The translations under genes were made by a program, and so were the position numbers. 64,000 nucleotides of DNA, taken from the NCBI GenBank assembly GCA_963730785.1, contig CAVSTF010000001.1, positions 248,001-312,000 on the forward strand, read 5' to 3'. The notes under the pieces are model-generated. The model did no database searches. It was not told the DNA's origin and was given only the letters and a program-made list of their open reading frames with translations. Positions within the stretch are counted from its first letter, which is position 1; every line of letters starts with the position of its first letter. The DNA is from Bog-473 sp963730785. Lineage in GTDB: Bacteria > Actinomycetota > Acidimicrobiia > Acidimicrobiales > RAAP-2. Positions 9,024-18,834 of the stretch are shown in pieces.

Positions 9024-10340
9024 TCAACGAGCGCCGCTGCGGGCAGCCGCGGCGGCGAACGCGCTGGCGCGCTCGCGATAGTCGGCGAATCGACCAAAGC
9101 TGGGAGCGGCAGGGGAGAGCAAGACAACGCCGCCCGGCGGGGACCAACGGAACGCAATGTGCACCGCATCGTCCAAATCGATGGCGTCGACTACCTCAAC
9201 CTGACCACCGCCCAGCCGGACGGCCTCGCCGATGCGGGGTCCGTTGTCCGGCATGGTCACGACCAACGTCGGCGACAATCGGAGCGACGTCGTTGCCGCC
9301 AGCGGCGTGTAATCGATCCCACGATCGTGCCCGCCGACCAGCAATGCCACCGGCCTGTCCGGAAATGCGTCGAGGGCAGCCTGGGCCGGCAACACATTGG
9401 TCGACAGGCTGTCGTCCACGAACTCGACGCCACCGAAGTAGCCCAGCGACTGACAACGACTCGGCAGTCCCGTGAAGTCGCCAACCGCTGACTTCATGCG
9501 GTCGTCATCGCTCGCTTCCTCAATACCGAGCGCGACCAACACGGCTCGGGCCATGACCGCGTTGCGCAGATTGTGGATTCCGGGAAGGGGCAGTTCTCGT
9601 GCCCAATCGTCAGCGACCGGATCCAACGTCACCCATCGCACAGCGGTCCCCAGCAGTGCAGCGCGGTCGCGAAGACGCTCGTCGGCTCCGTCAATTAGCG
9701 CGACTCGCACGCCCGGCTTGGTGCAGAGGGATAACTTGTCGTCGTAATAGTGCGCAACGTCACCGTGCCAGTCGAGGTGATCAGGAAAGAGCGACGTCAC
9801 GGCGACGACTTCGGGTCCGACCGTGAGATCGGGCACTTGAAAGCTTGATGTCTCAATGATCCAGTAGTCAGGCTCATCGACCAGGTCGGGGTCCCACGGC
9901 GGCTGCCCGAAGTTGCCCCCGACGGAGGCTCGGTAGCCAAGCTCAGCCAACAGATGCGCAGTCAGCGCGGCAGTGGTGCTCTTTCCCTTGGTTCCAGTGA
10001 TGCAGACCACGCGGTCCCGAGCCGCCCCTTCCAACCAGAGCCCTAGGCCACCGCGCACCGGCACCCCTGCACTTTCCAGTGCCGCCACTTCGGGCCGGTA
10101 TCGACTGATGCCCGGGCTCTTGACCACCACCTCACACTCGAGCAGAGCGGCCAAGCCACCTTGGTCAGTGGCGAGGATATTGAGGCCTTCGTAGGTTGCT
10201 GACTTCGGCGCGTCGTCAACGAGCCGTGGCGTCACGCCCATCGCCTGGAGTCGATGCAGGTTGGCCGTGCCTTCGACGCCGAGACCCCAGAGACCGACCG
10301 AAGCGTCGGCCAGGTCAGACCAAGAGGTCAGCGGGGGCAT
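9024..10340 (-). CDS. murD2: MurD2-type UDP-MurNAc-L-Ala:L-glutamate ligase
   Basis: A 438-residue Mur ligase: N-terminal Rossmann domain (VGLWGLGVEG), ATP loop GTKGKST at 116-122, central domain with SLFPDHLDWHG, and a C-terminal domain. The immediately upstream gene is the MurL epimerase, and the two overlap by 26 bases (start ATG at 10340, MurL stop at 10315). In Xanthomonas oryzae the MurD2-MurL pair adds L-Glu to UDP-MurNAc-L-Ala and then epimerises it, replacing the usual MurI/MurD route. The specificity for L-Glu is inferred from this linkage; ordinary MurD activity cannot be excluded from sequence alone. Confidence 0.8.
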   Translation of the reverse strand: MPPLTSWSDLADASVGLWGLGVEGTANLHRLQAMGVTPRLVDDAPKSATYEGLNILATDQGGLAALLECEVVVKSPGISRYRPEVAALESAGVPVRGGLGLWLEGAARDRVVCITGTKGKSTTAALTAHLLAELGYRASVGGNFGQPPWDPDLVDEPDYWIIETSSFQVPDLTVGPEVVAVTSLFPDHLDWHGDVAHYYDDKLSLCTKPGVRVALIDGADERLRDRAALLGTAVRWVTLDPVADDWARELPLPGIHNLRNAVMARAVLVALGIEEASDDDRMKSAVGDFTGLPSRCQSLGYFGGVEFVDDSLSTNVLPAQAALDAFPDRPVALLVGGHDRGIDYTPLAATTSLRLSPTLVVTMPDNGPRIGEAVRLGGGQVEVVDAIDLDDAVHIAFRWSPPGGVVLLSPAAPSFGRFADYRERASAFAAAAARSGAR

Positions 10341-11646
10341 AGCGATCGGGAACGAGGTGGGGTCCAACTGGCTCAAGGAGCGACGAGGTGGTCGCAGTAC
10401 TACCCAGTGCGGACAGGAGGCTGGTGATGACGTTCGAGGGTTGACGGTCTGGGCGTTGACCGGTGAGGACCAGCGCGGCTCGGCATTCGTTGACGTCGCC
10501 CACGCACTCGAACGGCTTGTCGTTGGTCCCAAGTCCGAGGAGCGAGTGGAAGCGTCCTTCCAACGCAGCGTTCTGCAGCGGCTCATTGCCGCTGAACACC
10601 GCGTCGAGGTCGGTACTGCTCATGAAGGGCGCCAGGATCAAGTCAATGAAGCAGCACTTATCGCACACGCCGCACCAATGGTCGAGTCGTTGCGCCGGAT
10701 CCTGATGGAAGGCCCGGTTACAACTTCGAAAGACACCATGGAACTCGCTCATTCCGGCGAACTGTTGGGCGACCCAGAGTTCGGTTCGGGCTCGCAGGTA
10801 AGAGAAGACGGAAATGTCTGGGCCCAAGGACGCGGCGACGAGATCGGCAAAGGAGCGTTCAAAGTCAATGCTCTTCGACCATTGATGATTCACCGGGGTG
10901 CCGTTGTGGACCAGGGTGGGGACCGAGGCGGACCACTCATTGGAGAGCACGACGGCATCACGCCGTTCCAGCACGGCGGCCACCAGCGCGGCCGCCGTAA
11001 TGACGGCGGTGATGGGCACGTGGCCGTTGAGGAACCCAAGTTCGGTCGAACGCCGGATGAGGGGATCGATGGTGCGGCTGACGTGCACGATGGGTAGTTG
11101 GGTGACGGCGGCTGCATCGGCAATGGCAGCGAACAGATCACCCGGAGGATGCACGACGCAGAGCGCAGCGTCGGAGCTGCGATCGCTGATCGCCTCGACC
11201 GTCACGATGGAATCGATGCCACCGCCAAAAGGAATCAATGGACGCCCGACTATCGATTCGTAACGTGCTGGCGGTGAGGCTGACGCATCGGGACCCATGA
11301 TCGTGAGTGCGCTGAGGTCGAGCCCGTTGCGGTAGGCGAATTCGCCCAGTCCGTTGATGTAGTAGCGAGTCAGGAAGTCGCGCTCGGCTTGGGTGGTGGC
11401 CAACTCACCAAGATCGATCACCGGTGCCGCGGTTGCCTTGTAATACGAAACGCCGGCCAGCAGGAAGAGGATGCGCACCGCTGCGGTGACGGCCGGCTGT
11501 TCCCAGTCGCCATTCGGATCAAATTGGTAGCGCTCCGTAAAAGACCGTCCGCCGACTGAATACGAGAGTGTTACCGCACCGTCGGCCGGCGACATGGCAA
11601 AGCCCTCGTATCGAAAAGGTTCAGGGTGTGGAGTGGGTGAAGGCAT
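10315..11646 (-). CDS. murL: MurL, UDP-MurNAc-L-alanyl-L-glutamate epimerase
   Basis: The 443-residue protein carries the MurL signature series: YYKATAAPVIDLG, GLGEFAYRNGLDL, a PP-loop-like FGGGIDSIV, and near the C-terminus the cysteine cluster CGVCDKCCFIDLIL. MurL converts the terminal L-Glu of UDP-MurNAc-L-Ala-L-Glu to D-Glu in an ATP-dependent reaction in the cytoplasm. Start ATG at 11646 gives MPSPTPHPEPFRYEGF; a later ATG at 11595 is possible. It lies 76 bases after the PgeF gene and overlaps murD2 by 26 bases, consistent with one operon. Confidence 0.85.
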   Translation of the reverse strand: MPSPTPHPEPFRYEGFAMSPADGAVTLSYSVGGRSFTERYQFDPNGDWEQPAVTAAVRILFLLAGVSYYKATAAPVIDLGELATTQAERDFLTRYYINGLGEFAYRNGLDLSALTIMGPDASASPPARYESIVGRPLIPFGGGIDSIVTVEAISDRSSDAALCVVHPPGDLFAAIADAAAVTQLPIVHVSRTIDPLIRRSTELGFLNGHVPITAVITAAALVAAVLERRDAVVLSNEWSASVPTLVHNGTPVNHQWSKSIDFERSFADLVAASLGPDISVFSYLRARTELWVAQQFAGMSEFHGVFRSCNRAFHQDPAQRLDHWCGVCDKCCFIDLILAPFMSSTDLDAVFSGNEPLQNAALEGRFHSLLGLGTNDKPFECVGDVNECRAALVLTGQRPDRQPSNVITSLLSALGSTATTSSLLEPVGPHLVPDRYAPADLLV

Positions 11647-11722
11647 CAAGTTGGGAGATGGCCAGGCGGAACGGCAAGGCCATGCCATGTTACGGGGGCG
11701 CCGGTAGGTGTCATGCCTGGGC

Positions 11723-12523
11723 TCAACGAGACAGCCGGGCCATCAGGGCGAATCGGCCACAGGGGCGAGCCACCCGATCGCTATAGAAGTCATCGTCTGC
11801 CGTGGACCATCCGCTCTCGGCAATGCAATCTGGAGCTACTCCGGCCAGCACTAGTTGTTGACGATTGGCCGCGATGAGGTCGATCAACCATCGATCAGGT
11901 CCGTCGGTTTGTGCGATTTCAGGTAGCAAGGGAGACGGGCTAACCGCCTCACACAAGGCCCGGTACACGGGCTCGTCGACTTGGTACCGCCATTGGGGCA
12001 CGGCCGGCCCCAAGAAGGCGGCCATGTGTGCAGGGTCGCCACCCATGCTGACCATCGCTTCCACTGCCGCCGCGACAGCCCGGGCCGCGGTACCGCGCCA
12101 TCCGGCGTGCACGACGGCGAGTATGCGCGCCACCGGATCGATGAGGGCGATGGGAACGCAGTCGGCCACCAACATGACCAACGTGGTGCCGATGTCGGTG
12201 GTCAGCAAAATATCGGTGGACGCAATGGCATCGGACATTTGGCGGCAGCCCCGGCCCCGATCGGTGGCATCGACCAACGTGGCCTTCGCTCCGTGCACTT
12301 GCTCAGCGAACACCATGTCGATCAAGTTGACGCCGAATGCATCGGCGACGCGTTCACGATTGTCGACCACTCGAGTGGCTTGGTCGTGCACATGCAAGCC
12401 GAGGTTCAACGAGGCATACGGATCAACCGACACACCGCCGTGTCTCGTCGATACGGCGACCACGGCACCGAGCGATGTTGCCCCATCCCAGTACCGAAGC
12501 CGCACGCCGGAGTCTGGGGTCAT
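11723..12523 (-). CDS. pgeF: PgeF/YfiH laccase-domain protein
   Basis: The protein (266 residues from ATG 12523, MTPDSGVRLRYWDG) has the DUF152/Cu-oxidase_4 motifs: EQVHGA, VADCVPIALID and VVHAGWRGT, supplying the His-Cys-His metal site. Members have been described as purine nucleoside phosphorylases and, for E. coli PgeF, as editing enzymes that remove L-Ser wrongly added in place of L-Ala to UDP-MurNAc. The latter role fits its position directly upstream of murL-murD2. The ATG lies 19 bases after the SDR stop. A longer frame to 12625 overlaps the SDR gene and was not used. Confidence 0.83.
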   Translation of the reverse strand: MTPDSGVRLRYWDGATSLGAVVAVSTRHGGVSVDPYASLNLGLHVHDQATRVVDNRERVADAFGVNLIDMVFAEQVHGAKATLVDATDRGRGCRQMSDAIASTDILLTTDIGTTLVMLVADCVPIALIDPVARILAVVHAGWRGTAARAVAAAVEAMVSMGGDPAHMAAFLGPAVPQWRYQVDEPVYRALCEAVSPSPLLPEIAQTDGPDRWLIDLIAANRQQLVLAGVAPDCIAESGWSTADDDFYSDRVARPCGRFALMARLSR

Positions 12524-12542
12524 GCCCGTACGTTGAGACTGT

Positions 12543-13358
12543 TCACTCTCCGAAGAGGAGTGAGTAGTCGGCACCGCGTCGCAGATGGTGACCACCGTCA
12601 ACGCCCAGGGTTTCGCCGGTGACAAAGGACGACTCAGGTCCGATGAGATAGCGGACGGCGTCGGCGACGTCGCTCACCGTGCCGACCCGACCGAGTGGCA
12701 TCTGGTCAATGTAATTATCGAGCAAGGCGCCGCCACCGGTGATGAAGGCCATGAGTTCGTCATCAATGATGCCGGGAGCCACCGCATTGACCCGAATACC
12801 GAGATGTCCCAATTCTTCGGCCGCCGTCTTGGCCAGAAAGGTGATGGCTGCCTTGGCGATCCCGTAGGCCCACAGGTAGGGGTGCGGGAAACGGCCGGCC
12901 CCCGACGACATGAGCACAATGGATCCGGGTGATCCTTGAGCCTCGAAGGCTGCGCCGGCCTGCTTGAGACAGATGATCGAACCCATCAGGTTGAGGTCGA
13001 TGGTGGCCCGCACGGCATCCATGTCGGCCTGGAGCACGGGACCAATGTGGAGGGAGCCTCCGGCGCAGGCGAAAAGCGCATCGATGTGACCGGTGGCCTG
13101 GGTGGCCTTGGAGACTGCGTGAATCACCTGTTCCTCGATGGTGACGTCGGCCACCTGGTAGCTGGCGGTGGCCCCACCCACCGCTCGTGCCGACAAGGTC
13201 TCCACGGCGTCGGCCAGCTTCTGTTCGGTGCGACCACAAATCGTGACGTGGGCGCCGTCGGCCATCAACCGCTCAGCGGTGGCCAGTCCGATGCCGCTTC
13301 CTCCGCCGGTGACCAGAACCGACCAGCCGGCGATGCTGCTCTCAGTCGGAGACGGCAT
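12543..13358 (-). CDS. SDR-family NAD(P)-dependent oxidoreductase
   Basis: A classical short-chain dehydrogenase of 271 residues: cofactor loop TGGGSGIG near the N-terminus, FACAGG (NAG variant), a catalytic Ser (VLMSSGAGR), the YGIAK Tyr/Lys pair, and the C-terminal ETLGVDGGHH region. The ATG overlaps the P450 stop codon by one base (TGATG), so the two are probably co-translated and may act on the same lipid or sterol-like substrate. Substrate is not predictable. Confidence 0.88.
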   Translation of the reverse strand: MPSPTESSIAGWSVLVTGGGSGIGLATAERLMADGAHVTICGRTEQKLADAVETLSARAVGGATASYQVADVTIEEQVIHAVSKATQATGHIDALFACAGGSLHIGPVLQADMDAVRATIDLNLMGSIICLKQAGAAFEAQGSPGSIVLMSSGAGRFPHPYLWAYGIAKAAITFLAKTAAEELGHLGIRVNAVAPGIIDDELMAFITGGGALLDNYIDQMPLGRVGTVSDVADAVRYLIGPESSFVTGETLGVDGGHHLRRGADYSLLFGE

Positions 13359-14575
13359 CAGGATGCGAGCGCATTCACTGGAGCAGTGGGGGTAAAGGCC
13401 ACCGGCATCTCTTCGATGCCGGAGATGAAGTTGGCCGCTCGTCGGGGGAGCGACGACCGATCCACGGTGAGATGGAGATCTGGCAGCCGAGCGAGGAGAC
13501 GCTCGAACATCACCTTCAGCTCAAGCCGGGCCAGTTGGTTACCCAGGCAGAAGTGAGCCCCGAAGCCGAAGGCGACGTGAGGATTGGGTGAACGCTCGAT
13601 GTCGAACGCATCCGCCTGGTCAAACACCGCCGCATCTCGGTTGGCCGAAGGATAGAGAAGAAGGAGCTCTTGACCGGCCGAAATGGTGGCGCCCTCGAGT
13701 TCGACCTCACGGGTTGCCGTACGGGCCATGTTTTTGATGGGCGAGACCCAGCGCAGCATCTCCTCTACCGCACCCGGCATGAGACCGGGATCGGCCGCCA
13801 GACGAGCCATTTGATCGGGATGGGCCAGCAGTTCATCCATCCCACCGCTGATGACATGGCGAGAGGTTTCATCGCCACCGATCAGTATGAGCAGGGTTTC
13901 GTGAATGAGGGAATCGTCGTCCAACGAGTCGCCGTCAATCATGGCGTGGCAGAGGATGCCTACCAAGTCGTCCGTGCTGCCACGTCGCCGACGATCCTCG
14001 AATACCGGGTTGATGTAACTCATGTATTCGACGAAGGCAGTCGCGGCATGTTCAAGATCGGTTGGTTCGGGAGAACCCTGTGACTTCAGCATGTCGTCGG
14101 ACCAGCGCAGGAGGTCGCTGCGGTCGGCCGGCGCCACTCCAAGCATGTCGCCGATGACGACGATCGGGAGAGGAGCCGCGATGTCGGCGACAAAATCACA
14201 GGAACCCTTTTCGCACACACTGTCGATGATGGCGTCACAGGCGGTGCGGAGGCTGTCCTCCATGGCGCGCACTCGCTTGGGGGTGAACCCTTCAGAAACC
14301 AGGCGACGTCGACGGACGTGTTCAGGAGCGTCGAAGTCGATCATCATCGCCAAGGGACCCATCTTCGGCCTGATTCCCTGCGCGTTGGAAAACGAATCCG
14401 TGTCAATGGAGGCAGCCTTGACGGCGGCGTAGCTGGTGACGGCCCACAGGTCGTTGGGTTCGTCGTAGTACACGGGGGCATTGGCCCGCAGCCAGGCGTA
14501 GGCGTCGTGTGGTTCGCGGGCGTAGAACGCCCCGTTCATCAGGTCGATGTCGAGTTCATCGGGGGCGTGGAGCAC
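13358..14575 (-). CDS. Cytochrome P450
   Basis: About 405 residues with the I-helix motif LILIGGDETSRH, ExxR (EEMLRW) and the heme-binding loop FGFGAHFCLGNQLA with the axial cysteine. Overall it resembles bacterial soluble P450s of the CYP125/CYP142 neighbourhood, which oxidise sterol side chains or other lipids, but subfamily is a guess. The start is uncertain: GTG 14575 (MLHAPDELDID) gives a normal length, while the open frame runs to 14953 over the divergent promoter region. No ferredoxin gene is adjacent. First gene of the minus-strand operon. Confidence 0.85.
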   Translation of the reverse strand: MLHAPDELDIDLMNGAFYAREPHDAYAWLRANAPVYYDEPNDLWAVTSYAAVKAASIDTDSFSNAQGIRPKMGPLAMMIDFDAPEHVRRRRLVSEGFTPKRVRAMEDSLRTACDAIIDSVCEKGSCDFVADIAAPLPIVVIGDMLGVAPADRSDLLRWSDDMLKSQGSPEPTDLEHAATAFVEYMSYINPVFEDRRRRGSTDDLVGILCHAMIDGDSLDDDSLIHETLLILIGGDETSRHVISGGMDELLAHPDQMARLAADPGLMPGAVEEMLRWVSPIKNMARTATREVELEGATISAGQELLLLYPSANRDAAVFDQADAFDIERSPNPHVAFGFGAHFCLGNQLARLELKVMFERLLARLPDLHLTVDRSSLPRRAANFISGIEEMPVAFTPTAPVNALAS

Positions 14576-14701
14576 CTGGTCACGATATACCGGTGCCTGC
14601 CGTACTTTCGGGGCTCGCACCGGACGTCGGTTATCGAGTGAAAACCGGTGCCCGATTGTTCCGTCGATCCGTTCAGATCCCAACGAATAAGGTGGACGGA
14701 C

Positions 14702-15520
14702 GTGACGAACGCCTCCACCACACTCTGGAACGGGTGCCCGCAAGAGGTGGGCTTCGAGTACTACATGGGGTATGCCGCGGTCACCGCCGGCGGGACTGTG
14801 TACTCCTTCGGCCTGCCTGATGCGCTGGACCCCGGTGGGATTGTGGTCGGTGACCAGGTGGTGGCGGACATAGCGGTCAGCCCCACCGGTGAGGGGTGCT
14901 GGCTGGCCACCAAGGGCGGTCAAGTCGTGTGCCACGGCGACAGCCCCCATCACGGCTCAATTGGATCGATGGAAGTCGGCCATGAAGTGGTGGCCATTGA
15001 GGCCATGGCCACCGGTCTCGGCTACTACTTGGTCACCAGTAGCGGTCGCGTGCATTCCTTTGGGACAGCAACCAACTACGGTTCATTGGACACAGCGCCG
15101 ACCAGTCCCGTGGTCGATATTGCCGTGGGTCCCCCCGGGACGGGTTACTGGTTGATCGGCGCTGATGGAGGCGTTTTCACCTTCGGCAACGTGCTGTTCC
15201 ACGGATCAGCTGGCGGCGTCACGCTGAAGAGCCCAATTGTCGGTGGCGCGGCCACGGCAACCGGGAACGGCTACTGGATGGCCACCCGGGATGGGGAAAT
15301 ATTGACATTTGGAGATGCCGCCGACTTTGGTTGCCTGGCCGATATCGGCATCGCTGGCCCGGTAGTGGCCTTGGCCGCATCGCGCCGGGTGCTCGGCTAT
15401 TGGATGGCCACGGCGCACGGGCAAATTCGCGCCTTCGGTGACGCCCACTTTCTGGGGACAGTGCCCCCCGGCGTGATCGTGCCGCCACTAGTGGCGTTTT
15501 CGCCATCGGCTTCGGTGTAG
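14702..15520 (+). CDS. Repeat protein with six GYW-x-A-x-DG-x-FG units
   Basis: A protein of about 272 residues made of roughly six imperfect 40-45-residue repeats, each with a core such as GYWLIGADGGVFTFGNVLFHGS. This pattern recurs in secreted actinobacterial proteins and is probably a beta-propeller-like fold. GTG at 14702 is preceded by AAGGTGG, a fair ribosome-binding site. No signal peptide is evident, so localisation is unclear. Its stop codon (TAG, 15518-15520) shares a base with the GTG of the glycosyltransferase gene, implying co-translation. Confidence 0.7.
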   Translation: MTNASTTLWNGCPQEVGFEYYMGYAAVTAGGTVYSFGLPDALDPGGIVVGDQVVADIAVSPTGEGCWLATKGGQVVCHGDSPHHGSIGSMEVGHEVVAIEAMATGLGYYLVTSSGRVHSFGTATNYGSLDTAPTSPVVDIAVGPPGTGYWLIGADGGVFTFGNVLFHGSAGGVTLKSPIVGGAATATGNGYWMATRDGEILTFGDAADFGCLADIGIAGPVVALAASRRVLGYWMATAHGQIRAFGDAHFLGTVPPGVIVPPLVAFSPSASV

Positions 15521-17435
15521 TGGTGGGTAAACCCGCCTACAAGGTGTTCGTGAGTTCGGTCGGCAACGTTTTCATGACCGAGATCGCCGAAATGGTGTCG
15601 AACTCGATTGAGGCCACCGGCCGAGAGGTCGAGCTGCTGCGGCAGGGCTTGCCGAAACACGAACCGGGCGTCATCAACCTGGTGGTGTCGCCCCATGAGT
15701 ACTTCACCCTCATGACCGGCGTCAGTGAGGCCGACATTGTCAGGGCCGCCACGAATTCCATCACGCTTGGCGTCGAACAGCCCGGGACGCCCTGGTTCGA
15801 ATTGGGTGCTCGGTATGCATCCTTTGGCCCCATGGCGATCGACATCAATCGTCGAGGGGTGGGCGAGCTGCGGCGACGGGGGCTCGAGGTCTACCGGTTG
15901 GCTCCGGGCTACTACGAAGCCTGGGATGTGTGGAGCGGTGACGAAAAGAACCCGCGCAGCAAAGACGTGGTCTTCTTGGGTTCCATCACGCCACGCAGGT
16001 CGGAGTACCTGGCCAGCGCGGCATCAATCCTGACCCAGTGGGAATGTGACTTGCGGCTGTTCTCGGGTCGGATGCCCATTCTGAACGCCTCATCCCACTT
16101 CGTGGTGGGTCGCGAGAAATACGAATTCCTTCGAGATAGTCGAGTGCTTCTCAACGTGCATCAGGGTCAACGTGACTACTTCGAGTGGATACGTGTCCTC
16201 GAAGCCATCACCAATGGCTGCGTGGTGGTGGCCGAGCAATCGGGAGGTTACGCGCCCCTCGTACCGTCGCAGCATTTTGTGCAGGCACCACTCGACACTC
16301 TGGCCGGACACCTCGATGCCATCCTGCGCGACGAGGAAACTCGGAGTCAGATCGCCCAGGATGCCTACGAATTCATCCGAAAGCAGATGGATTTCGTTGA
16401 GGGCGTCGATCAGTTGCTAGAGGTCATCGAAAGGCGTCACGGACGCCAGGCGCACCACACCTGGATCGATCGGGCTTCCTCATCCATCGATGCCTCGCTG
16501 CGAGTTGATGGGAAGCGCCAGCCGCCCAAACTGCCGAAGGCGGCACCGGTTGAAAACGCAGCGACGAGTGCGGCGCGAACAACAGCTCGCATGAATACGT
16601 CCGTCAAGGAACTCATGTTGTCCGAGATCGCCGAAGCGCGAGTCCTCGAGGCGCTCATGAGTGCCCTTGCTCATGGTGCACCGGATCACGCCACCGTGCT
16701 CGATACGCCCGCCTGCCTCGGGCTCACACCACAGATTTCGGTGGTACTGACGCACTACAACTACGCCGCGTTCGTCGTCGAAGCAGTCGAGTCGGTCATC
16801 GCGTCGGAAGGCGTCGTCACCGAGATTGTGATCGTTGATGATCATTCGGAACCCGACGCTCAGCAGGCGCTGGTCGAACTGACCGAGAAATACAGCTGGT
16901 TTCCCATCCGATTGGTCAGGAGTTCGGCCAATCAGGGTCCATCGCATGCCCGCAACTTGGGAGCGAAGCATGCACGAGGGGAATTCCATCTTCCTCCTCG
17001 ATGCCGACAATTTGGTGTTTCCCAAGGGTCTTCGCCTGCTCTATGAGGCCCTGGTGGTATCTGACGCAGCCTTTGCCTACGGCCTCATAGAACGGTTCGG
17101 CGCGGAGAACTGAGTTAATGAGTGCGACCCCCTGGGACGTCGACCTTCTTGTGGAGGGCAACTACATCGACACCATGGCGCTCGTTCGGAAACGAGTGTG
17201 GGACGAACTTGGAGGATTTGATCCGAGGTCCGACTTCATGGGTGGCTGGGATGACTATGACTTCTGGCTCACCATGGCGTCCGAGGGCCATTGGGGGCGC
17301 CTGGTGCCACAGTTTGTCGGTCGCTACCGGGCCCACGAGACATCCTGGCAATCTGTCGTCAATCTCGACACCGACAGCGTGTTCGAGCACTTGCGCAATA
17401 AACATCGCCATTTGCCATGGCCAACACAGGAGTAA
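15520..17435 (+). CDS. Two-domain glycosyltransferase, GT4-like plus GT2 (two frameshifts)
   Basis: Residues 1-310 look like a CgeB/GT4-type glycosyltransferase (SITPRRSEYL ... FEWIRVLEAITNGCVVVAEQ). After a linker, a GT2 domain begins at ISVVLTHYNYAAF with IVIVDDHS and continues in other frames with FLLDADN, the metal-binding DxD-like motif. The frame shifts near 16979 (GGGG run) and again near 17105-17113, where AAC-TGA-GTT gives a stop; the last part, ending HRHLPWPTQE, stops at 17435. Both breaks need one base less. The role is probably sugar transfer to a surface polymer or protein, given the secreted-protein array downstream. Confidence 0.78.
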
Positions 17436-17770
17436 TGCCCATGGGTTCAGCAGCGCCGGAAGTGGCCGACATCATGCGACTCGAACGACAGGTGGCGGCA
17501 CGGGACGAGGTCATCCGACAGCTCAATCGCCAATTGCACGAACGGGTTCCGGCGGCGCCGGACACCGAGCAGGACATACCTCCTGCGGTGATGGAAGAGT
17601 ACGGCTACAAGCTTCGGGTGCTCGAAGACGAAATTGTTCGCCTGCGTAAGGAACTCGAGGCTCTGCCACCTGCGCCTGAGGTGCTTGGACCCGGGAGTAG
17701 CCAACCTCTGCCGCGCCGAAGTACGGCCCGGCGGATTGCTTCTGGAGTGAAACGGCGACTTCTGCGGTGA
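17435..17770 (+). CDS. Small coiled-coil protein
   Basis: About 111 residues. Residues 10-80 show heptad-like spacing (IMRLERQVAARDEVIRQL, then YKLRVLEDEIVRLRKELE), predicting two short coiled coils, and the tail is basic (ARRIASGVKRRLLR). I chose ATG 17435, which overlaps the glycosyltransferase TAA (TAATG); an in-frame ATG at 17417 is the alternative. Its TGA overlaps the GTG of the methyltransferase. No known family is recognised; it may tether or oligomerise the neighbouring transferases. Confidence 0.6.
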   Translation: MPMGSAAPEVADIMRLERQVAARDEVIRQLNRQLHERVPAAPDTEQDIPPAVMEEYGYKLRVLEDEIVRLRKELEALPPAPEVLGPGSSQPLPRRSTARRIASGVKRRLLR

Positions 17771-18691
17771 GTTCAGATGAGGCAGCCGTCACCGACGCAT
17801 CTCGCTATACGGCCCATATCGACCTGCGCAATGTGAACGACTCACACACCTTTGCGGTCGCCGCCGTGCCGGCTCGTAGCAACGTGCTGGACGTTGGCGC
17901 GGCTGATGGCTCAATGGCCAGGACCTTGGGCCAGCTCAATTGCCGGGTCTGGGGAGTTGAGTTTGACCCGAAAGCAGCAGCTCAGGCCCGTACCTGGTGT
18001 GAGGAGGTTGTCGAGGGGGACGTCGAACTACTCGACTTTTCCGCCGCGTTTGGCCGAAAATTCGACGTCATTTTGTTCCTCGATGTGCTCGAGCACGTCA
18101 AAGACCCCCTCGCGGTCCTGCGCAACGCACTCGAAGTCCTTGAGGACCATGGGCACATCGTGATTTCCCTACCCAATGTGGCTCACGCAGCCATGAGGGC
18201 CCAACTGTTGACCGGCCGCTTCAAATACACCGAGATGGGATTGCTGGACAACACCCACCTGCGCTTCTTCGATCCGGTCAGTGTCCGCCAGTTCCTGCGC
18301 GATGCCAATCTGGTCGTGCTTGACGAAGGTCGAGTGGCCTTTCCCAATTGATGGAACCGAAATCGTCGTCGACCTCGAACAGCTCGATCCGCTCATTCTG
18401 GACAAGATCCAGGATGGCGAGGAAGCCGATTCCTACCAGTTCCTCTTTATTGCCGCTCCGGTCGGCTCAAGCGCAGCCGAACATCCGCCGTTTCTCCCGG
18501 CCAGAGTGCTCCAACAGGAGCTTCGAAAGGCTCGAGAACAGATAGAGGCTTTGCAAGCAGCCAGCGGAGTCCGAGGATTGTTGGACCGAGCGGAAATGAT
18601 TGCGCAGCTTCAGGCCCTCCTCAATTCCAACCGGAATCGCCGGAAGTCTCTTGGAGATCTGCTCCATTCCTTCCACGAAAACTTGCACTGA
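17767..18691 (+). CDS. SAM-dependent methyltransferase with C-terminal helical tail (frameshifted)
   Basis: Class I methyltransferase: motif I VLDVGAADGSMARTL, acidic residue in VWGVEFD, DVILFLDVLEHVKDP and LPNVAH. The first frame stops at 18351 just after RVAFPN. The adjacent frame continues without interruption (DGTEIVVDLEQLDPLILDKI ...) to 18691 with a helical region, so one extra base near 18340-18350 is likely (AAT-TGA-TGG). GTG start overlaps the stop of the coiled-coil gene. Methyltransferases of this type often modify sugars of surface glycans, which fits the glycosyltransferase upstream. Confidence 0.8.
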
Positions 18692-18755
18692 GAATCCCAT
18701 TAACTCAACCTGGGTTTCACCCGATAATCCCAGCAGACTTATGTTTTACAAAGAC

Positions 18756-18785
18756 TTGACTTGGGTATGGCGGCCCAACTAAACA
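18756..18785 (+). promoter_or_regulatory. Candidate promoter of secreted paralogue 1
   Basis: TTGACT (18756-18761), an 18-base spacer, then TAAACA (18780-18785). The same hexamers and spacing recur before paralogue 2, and a close variant precedes paralogue 4, while the spacer sequences differ. Conservation of only the hexamers supports a real housekeeping-type promoter. Confidence 0.6.
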
Positions 18786-18834
18786 CTCACCGATACCTAT
18801 CCCGGGACTCTCGGCGAACGAAAGGCATAACCCC

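Noticed and set aside
10261..11097. Plus-strand frame of 278 codons over murD2/murL
   Set aside because: Antisense to two genes with strong family motifs that overlap by 26 bases; no motif of its own.
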